A stretch of DNA of 64,000 nt. Origin: Streptomyces sp. AM 2-1-1 (GTDB lineage: Bacteria; Actinomycetota; Actinomycetes; Streptomycetales; Streptomycetaceae). The position numbers and the translations under genes were made by a program. The notes beneath the pieces are model-generated. The model was not told where the DNA came from. It was given only the letters and a program-made list of their open reading frames with translations, and made no database searches. Every line of letters begins with the position of its first letter. Position 1 is the stretch's first letter. Shown here one piece after another: positions 25,893-34,534 of this stretch. The stretch covers positions 434,001-498,000 of the forward strand of contig NZ_CP119147.1 in NCBI RefSeq assembly GCF_029167645.1, read 5' to 3'.

Positions 25893-26725
25893 CGCAGCGG
25901 TGCCAGGGAGAGGAAGTGGCGAAGGTAGCGGGGGTCCGTGCGGCGCATGGAGAGCAGGACGTAGAGATCCGCGCAGTCGAACTCGGGGTCGTAGGCGGGC
26001 GACCCGCACACCTGGGCGCCGAGGCGGAGGTAGCCGCGGAGCAGCGGCGGCAGGTCGGTACGGGCGGCGGCGGCCGGCAGCGGGCCGGAAGTGGCCGAGG
26101 TGCCCGCCCAGAGGCGGTGCGGGGTGACCCAGTGCTCCTCGGGGGCCAGGTGTCGGGTGCGGACGGCCTCCCAGGCACGGGCTGCCTGGATGCCGCCGTC
26201 GCTCAGCGGGATCGAGCAGCAGCCCGCCAGCCAGGTGTGGCCGGTGCGCTCCATGTAGCGGGCGAGACCCGCCCAGATGAGGGCGATGACGGCGCCGTCG
26301 CGGTGCGCGGGGTGGACGCAGGAGCGGCCCACTTCGACGAGGTCGTCACGGAGCGGGGCCAGCCGGGAGAGGTCGAACTCGCTCTCCGCGTAGAGGCGGC
26401 CCGCGGCACGGGCGCGTTCGGGGGGCAGGATCCGGTAGGTGGCGACGACGTGGCCGGTGGCGGTCTCCCGGACCAGCAGGTGGTCGCAGAAGGCGTCGAA
26501 CCCGTCACCGTCGAGCCCGGGTCCGGGACCGGTGAGGCGGGCACCGAGTTCGCCCGCGAACACCTGGTACCGAAGGCGCTGGGCGGCGCGTACGTCCTCG
26601 GGGCCCGCGGCGAGGGAGAGGTGGTAGGCGGAGGGCTGCGACGGGCCCGAGGGGGCGGCGGCCCGGGCGGGGGCCGGCGCGGCGGAGGAGGGGCGTACCG
26701 GTGGAGCGACGGGCAGCACGGTCAT
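25889..26725 (-). CDS. olsB: GNAT acyltransferase, predicted ornithine N-acyltransferase OlsB
   Basis: 278 residues. The GNAT-like core starts after a 35-residue Ala/Pro-rich leader: LRYQVFAGELGA, then FDAFCDHLLVRE, VATYRILPP, SEFDLSRL, VEVGRSCVHPAHRDG, and LAGCCSIPL. These blocks fit the OlsB / hemolysin-like acyltransferase family that acylates ornithine from acyl-ACP. First gene of the pair with the olsA-like gene. The start at 26725 is not certain because the leader is low-complexity. Confidence 0.75.
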   Translation of the reverse strand: MTVLPVAPPVRPSSAAPAPARAAAPSGPSQPSAYHLSLAAGPEDVRAAQRLRYQVFAGELGARLTGPGPGLDGDGFDAFCDHLLVRETATGHVVATYRILPPERARAAGRLYAESEFDLSRLAPLRDDLVEVGRSCVHPAHRDGAVIALIWAGLARYMERTGHTWLAGCCSIPLSDGGIQAARAWEAVRTRHLAPEEHWVTPHRLWAGTSATSGPLPAAAARTDLPPLLRGYLRLGAQVCGSPAYDPEFDCADLYVLLSMRRTDPRYLRHFLSLAPLR

Positions 26726-26938
26726 GGCGGTCTCCGGGGACGGATCGGCAGGGGCGTCCGCCGGACCGCCGCGCGGTCGCGAGGGTCCGGCCCCCTACTT
26801 CTTCCGTCACCGGCTGGATTCGACGTGACCACCACCCGGAGCGGGGATGTGCGACGGCTGAATCCCGGGGTGCGGCCCGGGCGCGCCCTCCTCCCGTACC
26901 TCACCGGCACCACGCGCCCCGGCCGCACGGGTGCGGTG

Positions 26939-28192
26939 TCAGCTGCCCGCGAGGATGGAACTGATGCGTTCCGAGGCCGCCTTCGCCGCGTCGGCCGGGT
27001 CGCGTCCCTCCAGGACCGCGGTCATGTACGGCTTGATCGGGTTCTCGGCCTCGACCTGCGCCCACTGTGCGGAGTTGGGGGTGGCCCGGCCCTGCGCGGC
27101 CCCCTTCGCCATGGCGGCGGTGCCTTCCTGGCTCTCGATGGCGCCGGCGAGCTTCGGCTTGTTGGGCACGTAGCTCATGGTCAGGGCGAGTTCACGCTGC
27201 CACTTCTCGCTCGCCAGCGCCTTGACCACGTCGATGCCGGCGCTGCGGTGGTCGGCCTTCTCGGGGACGATCAGGTCGGATCCGCCGGTGAAGACCGCGC
27301 CCGGCTTCTTCGTGGTCTTGCCGGGTATCGGGAAGTAGCCGAGCTTCCCCTTGAGTTCGGGGTTGGCCTGCTCGATGAGCGCGGCACCGCCCGGTGTGGA
27401 GATGATCTGGGCGACGTCGCCGCGGGCGAAGACGTCGGTCTGCGGCGGATTCTCCTCGTCGGCGTTCTTCGGGCCGGCGCCGAGCGCCTGGAGCTTCTTG
27501 TAGAACTCCATGCCCCGGAGCGCCTCGGGGCTGTCGAGGGCGCCGACCCAGTCGCCGTCGTCCCCCTCGGCGAGTTCGCCGCCCTCGTCCCAGATGAAGC
27601 CGGCGAGGACGTACCAGTTCTGTCCCGCGAGGTAGATGCCCTGGTTCCCGTCGGAGTCCAGGAGTTCGGTGTCCTCGATCCACTGCTCGCGGTTCTTGGG
27701 CGGGGAGTCGATCCCGGCCTGCGCGAAGAGGTCCTTGTTGTAGATGACCACACGGTTGGCGGCGTACCAGGGGATGCCGTACTGCGCGCCGTTGATGCTT
27801 CCCGGTTCGGCGAGGCCCGGCAGCCAGTCCTCGCTGCCGAGATCGCGCATGGACTCCAGGGTGAGATCGCGCAGACCACCGCTCTCCGCGTACTGGGCCA
27901 CCTGCGTGTTGCCGACCTCGATGATGTCCGGGGGCTCGTTGCCCTTGAGCGCGGACAGCACCTTGGGCCCGATCCCTCCCCACTCCTGGATTTTGATGTC
28001 CAGTTGCACGGAGGTGTGTTCGGCCTCGTACGCGGTGGTGAACCTGTCCAGGAACTCGGTGGAGGCGCTGCCCTTCATCAGCCAGACCGTCACGGTCTCG
28101 TCCCCGGCGGCCGACGGGGACAGGTAGCCGCACCCCCCGAGAGCGACGGACGAGACGAGCGCGATGGCTCCGGTGAGAATCCGGTTCTTCAA
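26939..28192 (-). CDS. Sugar ABC transporter substrate-binding lipoprotein (orphan)
   Basis: 417 residues from TTG 28192, chosen because AAGGTGA sits 5 bases upstream; GTG 28201 in frame is an alternative. Lipoprotein signal ILTGAIALVSSVALGGCGYL with Cys near residue 20. The mature protein has the extracellular solute-binding family 1 fold: VTVWLMKGS, EPPDIIEVGNTQVAQYA, GIPWYAANRVVIYNKDLF, and GGSDLIVPEKA. No permease or ATPase gene is adjacent, so it must share transport parts encoded elsewhere. A DasR-like operator lies upstream, pointing to amino sugars or chito-oligosaccharides (inference). Confidence 0.88.
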   Translation of the reverse strand: MKNRILTGAIALVSSVALGGCGYLSPSAAGDETVTVWLMKGSASTEFLDRFTTAYEAEHTSVQLDIKIQEWGGIGPKVLSALKGNEPPDIIEVGNTQVAQYAESGGLRDLTLESMRDLGSEDWLPGLAEPGSINGAQYGIPWYAANRVVIYNKDLFAQAGIDSPPKNREQWIEDTELLDSDGNQGIYLAGQNWYVLAGFIWDEGGELAEGDDGDWVGALDSPEALRGMEFYKKLQALGAGPKNADEENPPQTDVFARGDVAQIISTPGGAALIEQANPELKGKLGYFPIPGKTTKKPGAVFTGGSDLIVPEKADHRSAGIDVVKALASEKWQRELALTMSYVPNKPKLAGAIESQEGTAAMAKGAAQGRATPNSAQWAQVEAENPIKPYMTAVLEGRDPADAAKAASERISSILAGS

Positions 28193-28295
28193 GAGGGTCA
28201 CCTTCTGCGAAACAGCATCTGCGGAACAGCACGACGGAACGGGACCCGGTGTGGGGGGACGCGGGCGGTGCTCGCACGGGTGTGTGGCTGGAGTT

Positions 28296-28307
28296 TGGTA
28301 TGGACCA
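28296..28307. promoter_or_regulatory. DasR-like (dre) operator candidate
   Basis: TGGTATGGACCA matches the core dre consensus TGGTCTAGACCA at 10 of 12 positions. On the minus strand TTGACC lies just before it, a possible -35 element. It sits about 100 bases upstream of the solute-binding protein start and also about 100 bases upstream of the divergent dodecin gene. Confidence 0.5.
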
Positions 28308-28407
28308 TTGAGGAGGTCAAGGGCCTTCCCCGTCCCGGCGCGGCCCGCCGTTCCCTCGCGCACCGCCCGGGAGTGAGGCACCGTGGAGACACGAAGGGAG
28401 ACATACG

Positions 28408-28623
28408 ATGTCCAATCACACCTATCGGATCACCGAGATCGTAGGAACCTCCGAGGAGGGCATCGACGCGGCGATCCGCAACGGCATCGCACGAGCGTCG
28501 GAAACGTTGCACAATCTCGACTGGTTCGAGATCAAGGAAGCACGCGGGCACATCGAGGACGGCCGGATCGGGCACTACCAGGTGACGCTCAAAGTCGGCT
28601 TCCGGCTCGACGGGCCCTCCTGA
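28408..28623 (+). CDS. Dodecin flavoprotein
   Basis: 71 residues. Small dodecameric flavin-storage protein: EIVGTSEEGIDAAIRNGIAR, then LDWFEIKEARGHIEDGRI with the family Trp that stacks on flavin, and YQVTLKVGFRL. ATG 28408 has GGGAGA upstream. Divergent from the solute-binding protein gene. Its usual job is to sequester flavin or coenzyme A-linked flavin and limit photochemistry. Confidence 0.93.
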   Translation: MSNHTYRITEIVGTSEEGIDAAIRNGIARASETLHNLDWFEIKEARGHIEDGRIGHYQVTLKVGFRLDGPS

Positions 28624-28906
28624 CGGGACGCGCCGCCGCACGCCCCGGCGCCGCCCCTCCCCCGCACGCGCCACGCCTCGTACGGGACGTGCCTCCGTTC
28701 CACGCGCGTACGCGGCGAACTTCCCGGGATCCGGCGCCCGCGCCCTTCCCGCCGTCGGCACGACGGCCGCACTCGCACAGGACGCACGCGCTCGTGTGCC
28801 ACCTCGCGGGGGCGGCGGCCTCCGGCCGTCCCTTCCGGCGGTGGCCGACGAGGACACCCCGCCCCGTGGGCGGTCCCGGGGCGGGGTGTGCGGTCGGAGG
28901 TACGAG

Positions 28907-29578
28907 TCAGCCGAGCGGGTTGGCCGTGTCGCGCAGGGCGGTCAGAACCGGACCGTACATGCGGGCCTTGATGGTGCCCAGGGTGTCGCCGGCCTTCTCC
29001 ACCTGCGCCCGCGCGATCTCGATCGCGGTGGACCGCACGGCGTCCTCGCCGACCGCCCGGTCGACGATGCCCGCGGCCGCGGCGTCGTCGCCGCCGTAGC
29101 GGCGGGCGGTGAGCATGGCCTGGTGGGCCGTACGGGGATCCAGCCGGGACTGGATGAGGGCGGACATACCAGGGGTGAAGGGGATGTTGATGTCCGCTTC
29201 GGGGAGGCACCAGTAGCCGCGGTCGGCGCGCATCACACGGAAATCGTGAGCGAGGGAGAACATCGCGCCGGCGGCGAATGTGTGCCCCTGCAGCGCGGCC
29301 ACCGTGACGACGGGCAGCGACACCATCCGTGCGAACAGCTCGTGGACGGAGACGACGTAGTCCTGGTGCTGTTCCGCGTGGGCGAACAGCCAGTCCAGGT
29401 CGAGTCCGTTGGAGTAGAACTTCCCCGTGGCGGTGGTGACCAGGGCGCGCGGCCCTTCCGCCTTCCCCACCTCGTCGAGCGCGGTGCCGACGGCGGCGAG
29501 CCAGTCCGGATGGAAGCGGTTCTCCCCGTCCCCGAGGTCGAGGACGAAGACGTTGTCGTGACGGTCGAGCGAGGGCAT
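28907..29578 (-). CDS. Enoyl-CoA hydratase/isomerase family protein
   Basis: 223 residues, crotonase fold. LVTTATGKFYSNGLDLDWL and HTFAAGAMFSLAHDFRVM form the oxyanion-hole loops; PEADINIPFTPGM follows. Members act on acyl-CoA esters, for hydration, isomerisation or peroxisomal-type delta isomerase reactions. The Glu positions of classic hydratases are not clearly present (GAMFSLAHD), so the isomerase type is as likely. Single gene with clear start MPSLDRHDNV at 29578. Confidence 0.85.
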   Translation of the reverse strand: MPSLDRHDNVFVLDLGDGENRFHPDWLAAVGTALDEVGKAEGPRALVTTATGKFYSNGLDLDWLFAHAEQHQDYVVSVHELFARMVSLPVVTVAALQGHTFAAGAMFSLAHDFRVMRADRGYWCLPEADINIPFTPGMSALIQSRLDPRTAHQAMLTARRYGGDDAAAAGIVDRAVGEDAVRSTAIEIARAQVEKAGDTLGTIKARMYGPVLTALRDTANPLG

Positions 29579-29862
29579 GGCGACTCCTTCGGGCTGAGCT
29601 GACTGGGTTGCTCACGCAGCGGAGCGGCCGTGGCGGTGATCATCCGGTCGCGCGCTTCACTCCTGCGCGGACGCACCTGCCCCCCGGCTACCGACGGCGT
29701 GGCCCTCCACGAACGGATTTCCTACCTGTCGGTAACTTATGGGGCCCGGCCCGGAAGATGCAAGGGCCGGAGTCCGGAAAACCCGGCCGGCCGGGCGTCG
29801 CGGCTGCGCCCCGCCGCCGGGGGTGACCGCTCCGGACGGCCGGCTCCCTCACCGCCGGGCCC

Positions 29863-30351
29863 TCAGGTGCGTCCCTGCCGCTCCTGGGCGTCCTTCATGG
29901 CCTCCGAGGGCTCGGCCCAGCGGGCCCGCACCACGGTGATGCCGGCCGCTTCGGCGTCGTCGCAGACCAGTTCGTCGTCGTCCACCAGCATCCGGATCTC
30001 GCGCGACCGGCCGAGCCGTTTCAGCACCTCGAGCTTGGTGCGGCGGGCGGGCCTGCGGTCGTCGTTGCGCCGCATGTGCAGATCGCCCTCGGGGAGGCCG
30101 TGCAGGGAGATCCAGTCGAGGGTGTCGCGGCGGCAGCGTTCGGGGCGTCCGGTCAGGTAGACGACCTCGCACTCGTCGGCGCTCCGCACGGCGAGGCTGA
30201 TCCCCTCGGCCAGGGGCGGGTCGTCGACGGCGGCGGCGAAGAAGGCGGGCCAGTCCCGGCGCGGACCATCGAGGAAGTGCTGACGGTGGGCGCTGTCCGA
30301 GAGGGTGCCGTCCAGGTCGAACACGGCGAGGGGCCTGGTGTGGTCGGTCAT
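29863..30351 (-). CDS. HAD-family phosphatase, polynucleotide-kinase 3-prime-phosphatase-like
   Basis: 162 residues. Motif I FDLDGTLSDSAHRQHFLDG, motif II Thr in VVYLTGRPERCR, motif III Lys near TKLEVLKRL, and motif IV LVDDDELVCDDAEA. The RPERCRRDTLDWISLHGLP block is typical of the HAD domain seen in T4 polynucleotide kinase-like and acid-phosphatase-like proteins. Substrate unknown. Start MTDHTRPLAVFDLDG at 30351. Confidence 0.85.
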   Translation of the reverse strand: MTDHTRPLAVFDLDGTLSDSAHRQHFLDGPRRDWPAFFAAAVDDPPLAEGISLAVRSADECEVVYLTGRPERCRRDTLDWISLHGLPEGDLHMRRNDDRRPARRTKLEVLKRLGRSREIRMLVDDDELVCDDAEAAGITVVRARWAEPSEAMKDAQERQGRT

Positions 30352-30705
30352 GCCTCCACACTAGGCCGGGGCCGCCCGGGGCCGGTGGCGGCGCTCTCCC
30401 GGTGGTGACCCGGTCCGGTGCACTCGGGCCGGAACCGCGCCCCGGGCCGGGCACCAGGAGCCGGCCCGGTGCGCGGCGCCCGTCCGGGCCGGGGCACGGG
30501 GCCCGTCCGACCAGGGGCGCGGCGCCCGTCCGGGCCGGGGCACGGGGCCCGTCCGACCAGGGGCGCGGCGCCCGTCCGACCCGGCCCCGCCCGGTCCTCC
30601 GGGCACCGCCGAGGTCTGGCACACCGTTTCGAGGGCATACGCCGATGGCCGGGTCGCGTTCGCCGCCCGGATCCGAGTGCGTGAGCACGGACACGTGGGG
30701 GTTCC
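30352..30705. other. Intergenic region containing a GC-rich tandem repeat
   Basis: Divergent space between the HAD gene and the phospholipid operon. It holds the 46-base tandem repeat listed separately; nothing else is recognised. Confidence 0.5.
30471..30580. repeat. 46-base tandem repeat, about 2.4 copies
   Basis: Unit starts GCGCGGCGCCCGTCCGGGCC and ends GTCCGACCAGGG. Copies at 30471-30516 and 30517-30562 are identical; a third, partial copy ends near 30580. It lies in the leader of the next operon and contains self-complementary GGGGCACGGGGCCC-like runs. Confidence 0.85.
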
Positions 30706-32436
30706 ATGCCGACTGCCCTGCCGGCGAGACAGGCCGGAGTCGACGACGAGCAGCGGACGGGCGTTTCGCGGCCCGGCCGCTCCCCCGCTCTGACCAGCGG
30801 CATCGGCCGCGCCGCCGTACGGGTCGGCGCCCTGACGGTCTGCCAGGCAGGGCTGATGACGGGCTTCGGCCTGCTCATCACCGGCCCGGCCAAGGACTGG
30901 TGGCCGATGACGGTCGAGGACGAGGTGAACGAGGGCTTCGAGCGCATACGTACCCACGCGCGCACCTCCGCCTCGCTCTTCGCCTCCGGCGCCGGCAACA
31001 CCTCCACGGTGGTGGGCATCACGCTGCTGGTCTGCGTGGGGCTCATCCTGCTTCCCCGTCTGCCGAGGTGGCGCGAGGCGATCTTCCTCGCGGTCGCGGT
31101 ATCCCTCCAGTCGCTGGTCTTCCTCATCATCACGGAGTCCGTCGACCGCACCCGCCCGGACGTGGACCGCCTGGACGCCTCGCCACCCACCTCGAGTTAC
31201 ACCTCCGGGCACACCGGCGCGGCCACCGCGCTCTACGGCGGACTCGCGGTCCTGGTGCTCTCCCGGGTACGCGGTCCCTGGCGCAAGATCCTCGGCGCCG
31301 TCTTCCTGCTGATCCCGCTGCTGGTGGCGGTCGCCCGGCTCTACCGGGGCATGCACCACCCCACCGACGTGGCGGGCGGGCTGCTCAACGGCGGGCTCTC
31401 CTTGCTGATCGTGGGCCGCGCGGTCCTCGCCGACGACTACGCGGCGGCTCCCGTCCCCGCGAACGCCGCCAAGATCGCCGTGGCCGCGACGGAAGCCCGC
31501 GTCGACCAGCCGAAGAGCGGTCGCACCACGGTCATCGTCAACCCCACGGTCACCAGCCTCGCGGTACGCGACACCCTGCGGCTCGTACTGGCCCAGCACG
31601 GACGCGGCGCACCGGTGTTCGTGGAGACGACGGCGGACGACCCGGGAGCCGGCCAGGCGGCCGACGCCGTCCGGGAGGGTGCCGATCTGGTCGTTGTCTG
31701 CGGCGGTGACGGCACCGTGCGCACGGTGGCCGACGCCCTGGCGGGGACCGGCGTGGCGCTCGCGGTCGTCCCCTGCGGCACCGGCAACCTCCTCGCCCGC
31801 CACCTCGGCCTCCCGCTGGACCCGGCGAAGGCGCTGCACGCGGCGCTGGACGGCGCCCCGCACCGGTTCGACCTGGGCCGGCTGGAGGGCGACGGCGTCC
31901 CCGCGACCCACTTCACGGCCATGTCCGGGGCGGGTCTGGACGCGGCGATGCTGGAGCACACCTCGGACCGCGCCAAGTCGACGGTGGGCTGGCCCGCCTA
32001 CGTGGCGTCCGGACTGCGTGAGCTGCGCTCCCCCCGGACGCGCGTGACGATCTCGCTGGACGGCGGCCCGGTCCTGCACCGGAGCGTCCGCATGGTGCTG
32101 CTCGCCAACATCGGCACCGTGCAGGGCGGCGCCCCCCTCGTCCCGGACGCGCGCCCGGACGACGGCCTGCTGGACCTCGCGCTCTACGATCCGCACGGCC
32201 CGGGCGGCTGGCTGCGCGCCGTCGGCGTACTGCTGCGCCGTTCCCCGGCCGCGGCCGGCTCGCGCACCGGGAAGGAGGGTCCCGTCGAGTTCTTCACCTT
32301 CCGCCGGGTGGAGCTGCGCTTCGAGACGCCGCAGCCCCGTGAGATGGACGGCGACCCGGTGGGCCTCGGCCGCCGGCTCACCGCCGAGGTCGTACCCGGC
32401 GCCCTGACGGTGCTGGTTCCGTCCGGGAGCAACTGA
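30706..32436 (+). CDS. Fusion of PAP2 phosphatase and diacylglycerol kinase-like lipid kinase
   Basis: 576 residues. The N-terminal half (about 30-245) is a membrane PAP2 domain with the three acid-phosphatase motifs: ESVDRTRPDV, SYTSGHTGAATALYGG, and RLYRGMHHPTDVAGGLL. From about 265 comes a DAGK/YegS-like kinase: TTVIVNPTVTS, VVCGGDGTVRTVADALAGTG, VVPCGTGNLLARHLG, and FTAMSGAGLDAAML. So one protein could dephosphorylate a lipid phosphate and phosphorylate a lipid, for example interconverting phosphatidate and diacylglycerol. Stop overlaps the next gene (TGATG). Confidence 0.88.
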   Translation: MPTALPARQAGVDDEQRTGVSRPGRSPALTSGIGRAAVRVGALTVCQAGLMTGFGLLITGPAKDWWPMTVEDEVNEGFERIRTHARTSASLFASGAGNTSTVVGITLLVCVGLILLPRLPRWREAIFLAVAVSLQSLVFLIITESVDRTRPDVDRLDASPPTSSYTSGHTGAATALYGGLAVLVLSRVRGPWRKILGAVFLLIPLLVAVARLYRGMHHPTDVAGGLLNGGLSLLIVGRAVLADDYAAAPVPANAAKIAVAATEARVDQPKSGRTTVIVNPTVTSLAVRDTLRLVLAQHGRGAPVFVETTADDPGAGQAADAVREGADLVVVCGGDGTVRTVADALAGTGVALAVVPCGTGNLLARHLGLPLDPAKALHAALDGAPHRFDLGRLEGDGVPATHFTAMSGAGLDAAMLEHTSDRAKSTVGWPAYVASGLRELRSPRTRVTISLDGGPVLHRSVRMVLLANIGTVQGGAPLVPDARPDDGLLDLALYDPHGPGGWLRAVGVLLRRSPAAAGSRTGKEGPVEFFTFRRVELRFETPQPREMDGDPVGLGRRLTAEVVPGALTVLVPSGSN

Positions 32437-33389
32437 TGGGTACGGCGACCCGCGTTCCGCAGACCCGGGACATGACGGGCGACGAGCTCTCCGCCGACGA
32501 GGCGCTCGCCACGTTGCGCCGGTACGGCGGCTGGCCGCTCGTCCGCGACTCCTTCGTCCGCTTCCGCTACTCCGACGGGTTCAGCCACTCCCGGGCCCTC
32601 GCCCTGCAGACGGTGCTCGCGGTCATACCGCTGGCCATCGCCTTCGTCGGGCTCTCCGCCGAGATGCACACCGACAACATCGGCCGGGTGGCCGAACTGA
32701 CGATCCGACGGATAAGCGCCGGCCCCAGCGCCGACGTCGTCGACGAGGCGCTGGACCAGAGCCGCACCCAGACGGGCATCGGCGCCCGTCTCGCGCTCTG
32801 GTTCGGACTCGCCTTCTCCATGGTCAACACCACCACGGCGATGTGCCAGGTGGAGCGGGGCGCGAACAGGATCTACGGCGTCGAGCGCGACCGGGTCTTC
32901 CACCAGAAGTACCTGCGCGGGCTCGTCATGTCGCTCAGCGCGGGCATCCCGCTCGGCATCGGCTCCCTGCTGATGGTGGCCGGCGGGGACCTGGTGGCCG
33001 CCGTGACCTCCGTCTACCATCTCGGTGACACCGCGCGGAGCGCGTGGGACCTGCTGCGCTGGCCGCTGGGCCTGCTGCTCGCCCTGATCTCCGCCAGTGC
33101 CATCTTCCGCCGGGCACCCCGGCGCAAGCAGCCCGGCTACACCTGGCTGGCGTTCGGCGCCGCGGTCTACCTGGTGCTGTGGACGGCGCTGACCTGGCTG
33201 CTCAGCAAGTACCTCGCGTTCAGCGGCTCGTTCGACACCGTGTACGGCCCGCTCAGCGCTTTCATGTCACTTCTGTTGTGGGCCTACCTGACCTCGGTGG
33301 CCCTCTTCCTCGGGCTGTCCTTCGCCGCACAGCTGGAAGCCGTGCGGGCACGACTGCCCGGCCCGATCCAAGCAGACCCGGGAGCCTGA
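32436..33389 (+). CDS. YihY/BrkB-family inner membrane protein
   Basis: 317 residues with 6 predicted membrane spans. Family blocks: YSDGFSHSRALALQTVLAVI, VNTTTAMCQVERGANRIYGV, and a final GPLSAFMSLLLWAYLTSVAL span. Function in bacteria is not settled (once misnamed ribonuclease BN). Sits between two PAP2-containing genes with 1-base overlap upstream and zero spacing downstream, so it probably serves envelope lipid metabolism. Confidence 0.88.
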   Translation: MGTATRVPQTRDMTGDELSADEALATLRRYGGWPLVRDSFVRFRYSDGFSHSRALALQTVLAVIPLAIAFVGLSAEMHTDNIGRVAELTIRRISAGPSADVVDEALDQSRTQTGIGARLALWFGLAFSMVNTTTAMCQVERGANRIYGVERDRVFHQKYLRGLVMSLSAGIPLGIGSLLMVAGGDLVAAVTSVYHLGDTARSAWDLLRWPLGLLLALISASAIFRRAPRRKQPGYTWLAFGAAVYLVLWTALTWLLSKYLAFSGSFDTVYGPLSAFMSLLLWAYLTSVALFLGLSFAAQLEAVRARLPGPIQADPGA

Positions 33390-34163
33390 ATGCCCGTACG
33401 CACCACCGCCCGCCGTCTCCGCGACAGTCGCCGGGCCGACCGGAGATTCGGTGTCCGGCTGCTCGGCGCCACCGCGGTCGCCGCCCTGGCAGCGGTGCCC
33501 TTCGCGCTGCTGCTCGTCCTCGTGGAAGGGCACTGGCAGCCCCTGCGACGGCTCGACTCGTCGGCGGCCCTGCGCCTGCACCGGACGGCCCTCGACCACC
33601 CCGCGTGGACCAGCACCCTGCGCTTCCTCTCCGACTGGGTGTGGGACCCGACCACCCTGCGCACGCTGGTGGCGCTGCTGACGGCCTGGCTGCTGTGGCG
33701 TCGGGCGTGGCGGCTCGCCTCCTGGGCAGCGGTCACGACCGTGGCCGGAGGCCTGATCGGACTGCTCGTCAAGACCGTCGTGGAGCGCACCCGGCCGTCG
33801 CTGGAGGATCCGGTGGCGAGGGCTCCCGGCTTCTCGTTCCCGTCGGGGCACGCGATGACCGCCACCACCTCCTTCGCGGTCCTGCTGCTGGTCCTGCTGC
33901 CGATGGTGCCGCGCGCTTGGCGTGCGGTGTGCTGGGGGGTGGCGGTCCTGTCGGTGCTCGGTGTGGGGTTCACCCGGGTCGCGCTCGGCGTCCACTGGTT
34001 CAGTGACGTGGTCGGCGGCTGGCTGCTCGGGTCGGCGGTGGTCGCGCTCACCGGCTGGGCCTTCGAAGCGTGGCGCGCCGACGTGGGCCGCCGGCGGACC
34101 GAACTCGGCGAGGGCCTGGAACCCGAACTGACCGGCTCGGAGCCGGAGCGCCAGGGCGTCTGA
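33390..34163 (+). CDS. PAP2-family membrane phosphatase
   Basis: 257 residues, about 6 membrane spans. Acid-phosphatase motifs KTVVERTRPSL, FPSGHAMTATTSFA and VALGVHWFSDVVGGW. Likely acts on phosphatidate, phosphatidylglycerol phosphate or undecaprenyl pyrophosphate at the outer face of the membrane. Starts directly after the YihY stop codon. A strong terminator follows. Confidence 0.9.
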   Translation: MPVRTTARRLRDSRRADRRFGVRLLGATAVAALAAVPFALLLVLVEGHWQPLRRLDSSAALRLHRTALDHPAWTSTLRFLSDWVWDPTTLRTLVALLTAWLLWRRAWRLASWAAVTTVAGGLIGLLVKTVVERTRPSLEDPVARAPGFSFPSGHAMTATTSFAVLLLVLLPMVPRAWRAVCWGVAVLSVLGVGFTRVALGVHWFSDVVGGWLLGSAVVALTGWAFEAWRADVGRRRTELGEGLEPELTGSEPERQGV

Positions 34164-34202
34164 CGCACTGGCCGGCCCGCGGGAGACCGCGCGAGGAGAA
34201 CA

Positions 34203-34250
34203 CACGGAAGAGCCCGCCCCCGGAGGTTTCCGGGGGCGGGCTCTTCCGTG
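34203..34250. terminator. Strong bidirectional terminator
   Basis: Perfect 21-base inverted repeat with a 6-base loop (AGGTTT), between the convergent PAP2 and DUF4235-like genes. Stem arms CACGGAAGAGCCCGCCCCCG(G) and its complement. Confidence 0.9.
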
Positions 34251-34267
34251 CGGTGCGGTGCGGGCCC

Positions 34268-34534
34268 TCAGTCGGGCCAGGTACCCGTCAGGCGCCGTAC
34301 GGTGACGGCTCCGCCGCGTTCGACGGCGGCCCGGACGGTGGAAAAGATCGCGCCCTGCAGGGCCGCGGCGGCGAGGATCTCCGGCCACCCCCGGTCCCGG
34401 TCCGTCGGGCTGGGGGCGTCGGCCTGGCGGCTGACCGTCTTCCACACCTTGCGGAAGACGGCTCCCGCCACGAGACCGCCGGCCATCCCGACCGCGAGGC
34501 CCATCGGCTTGTACACAGCGGCGGAGGTCTTCAT
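34268..34534 (-). CDS. DUF4235-like small membrane protein
   Basis: 88 residues from ATG 34534 (KTSAAVYKPMGLAVGMAGGL); one or two hydrophobic segments with glycine zippers, then GWPEILAAAALQGAIFSTVR, the pattern of DUF4235 proteins. Function unknown. Overlaps the LEA-like gene by 4 bases; in Streptomyces this gene pair recurs and is often linked to stress or envelope maintenance (recollection, not shown here). Confidence 0.75.
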   Translation of the reverse strand: MKTSAAVYKPMGLAVGMAGGLVAGAVFRKVWKTVSRQADAPSPTDRDRGWPEILAAAALQGAIFSTVRAAVERGGAVTVRRLTGTWPD

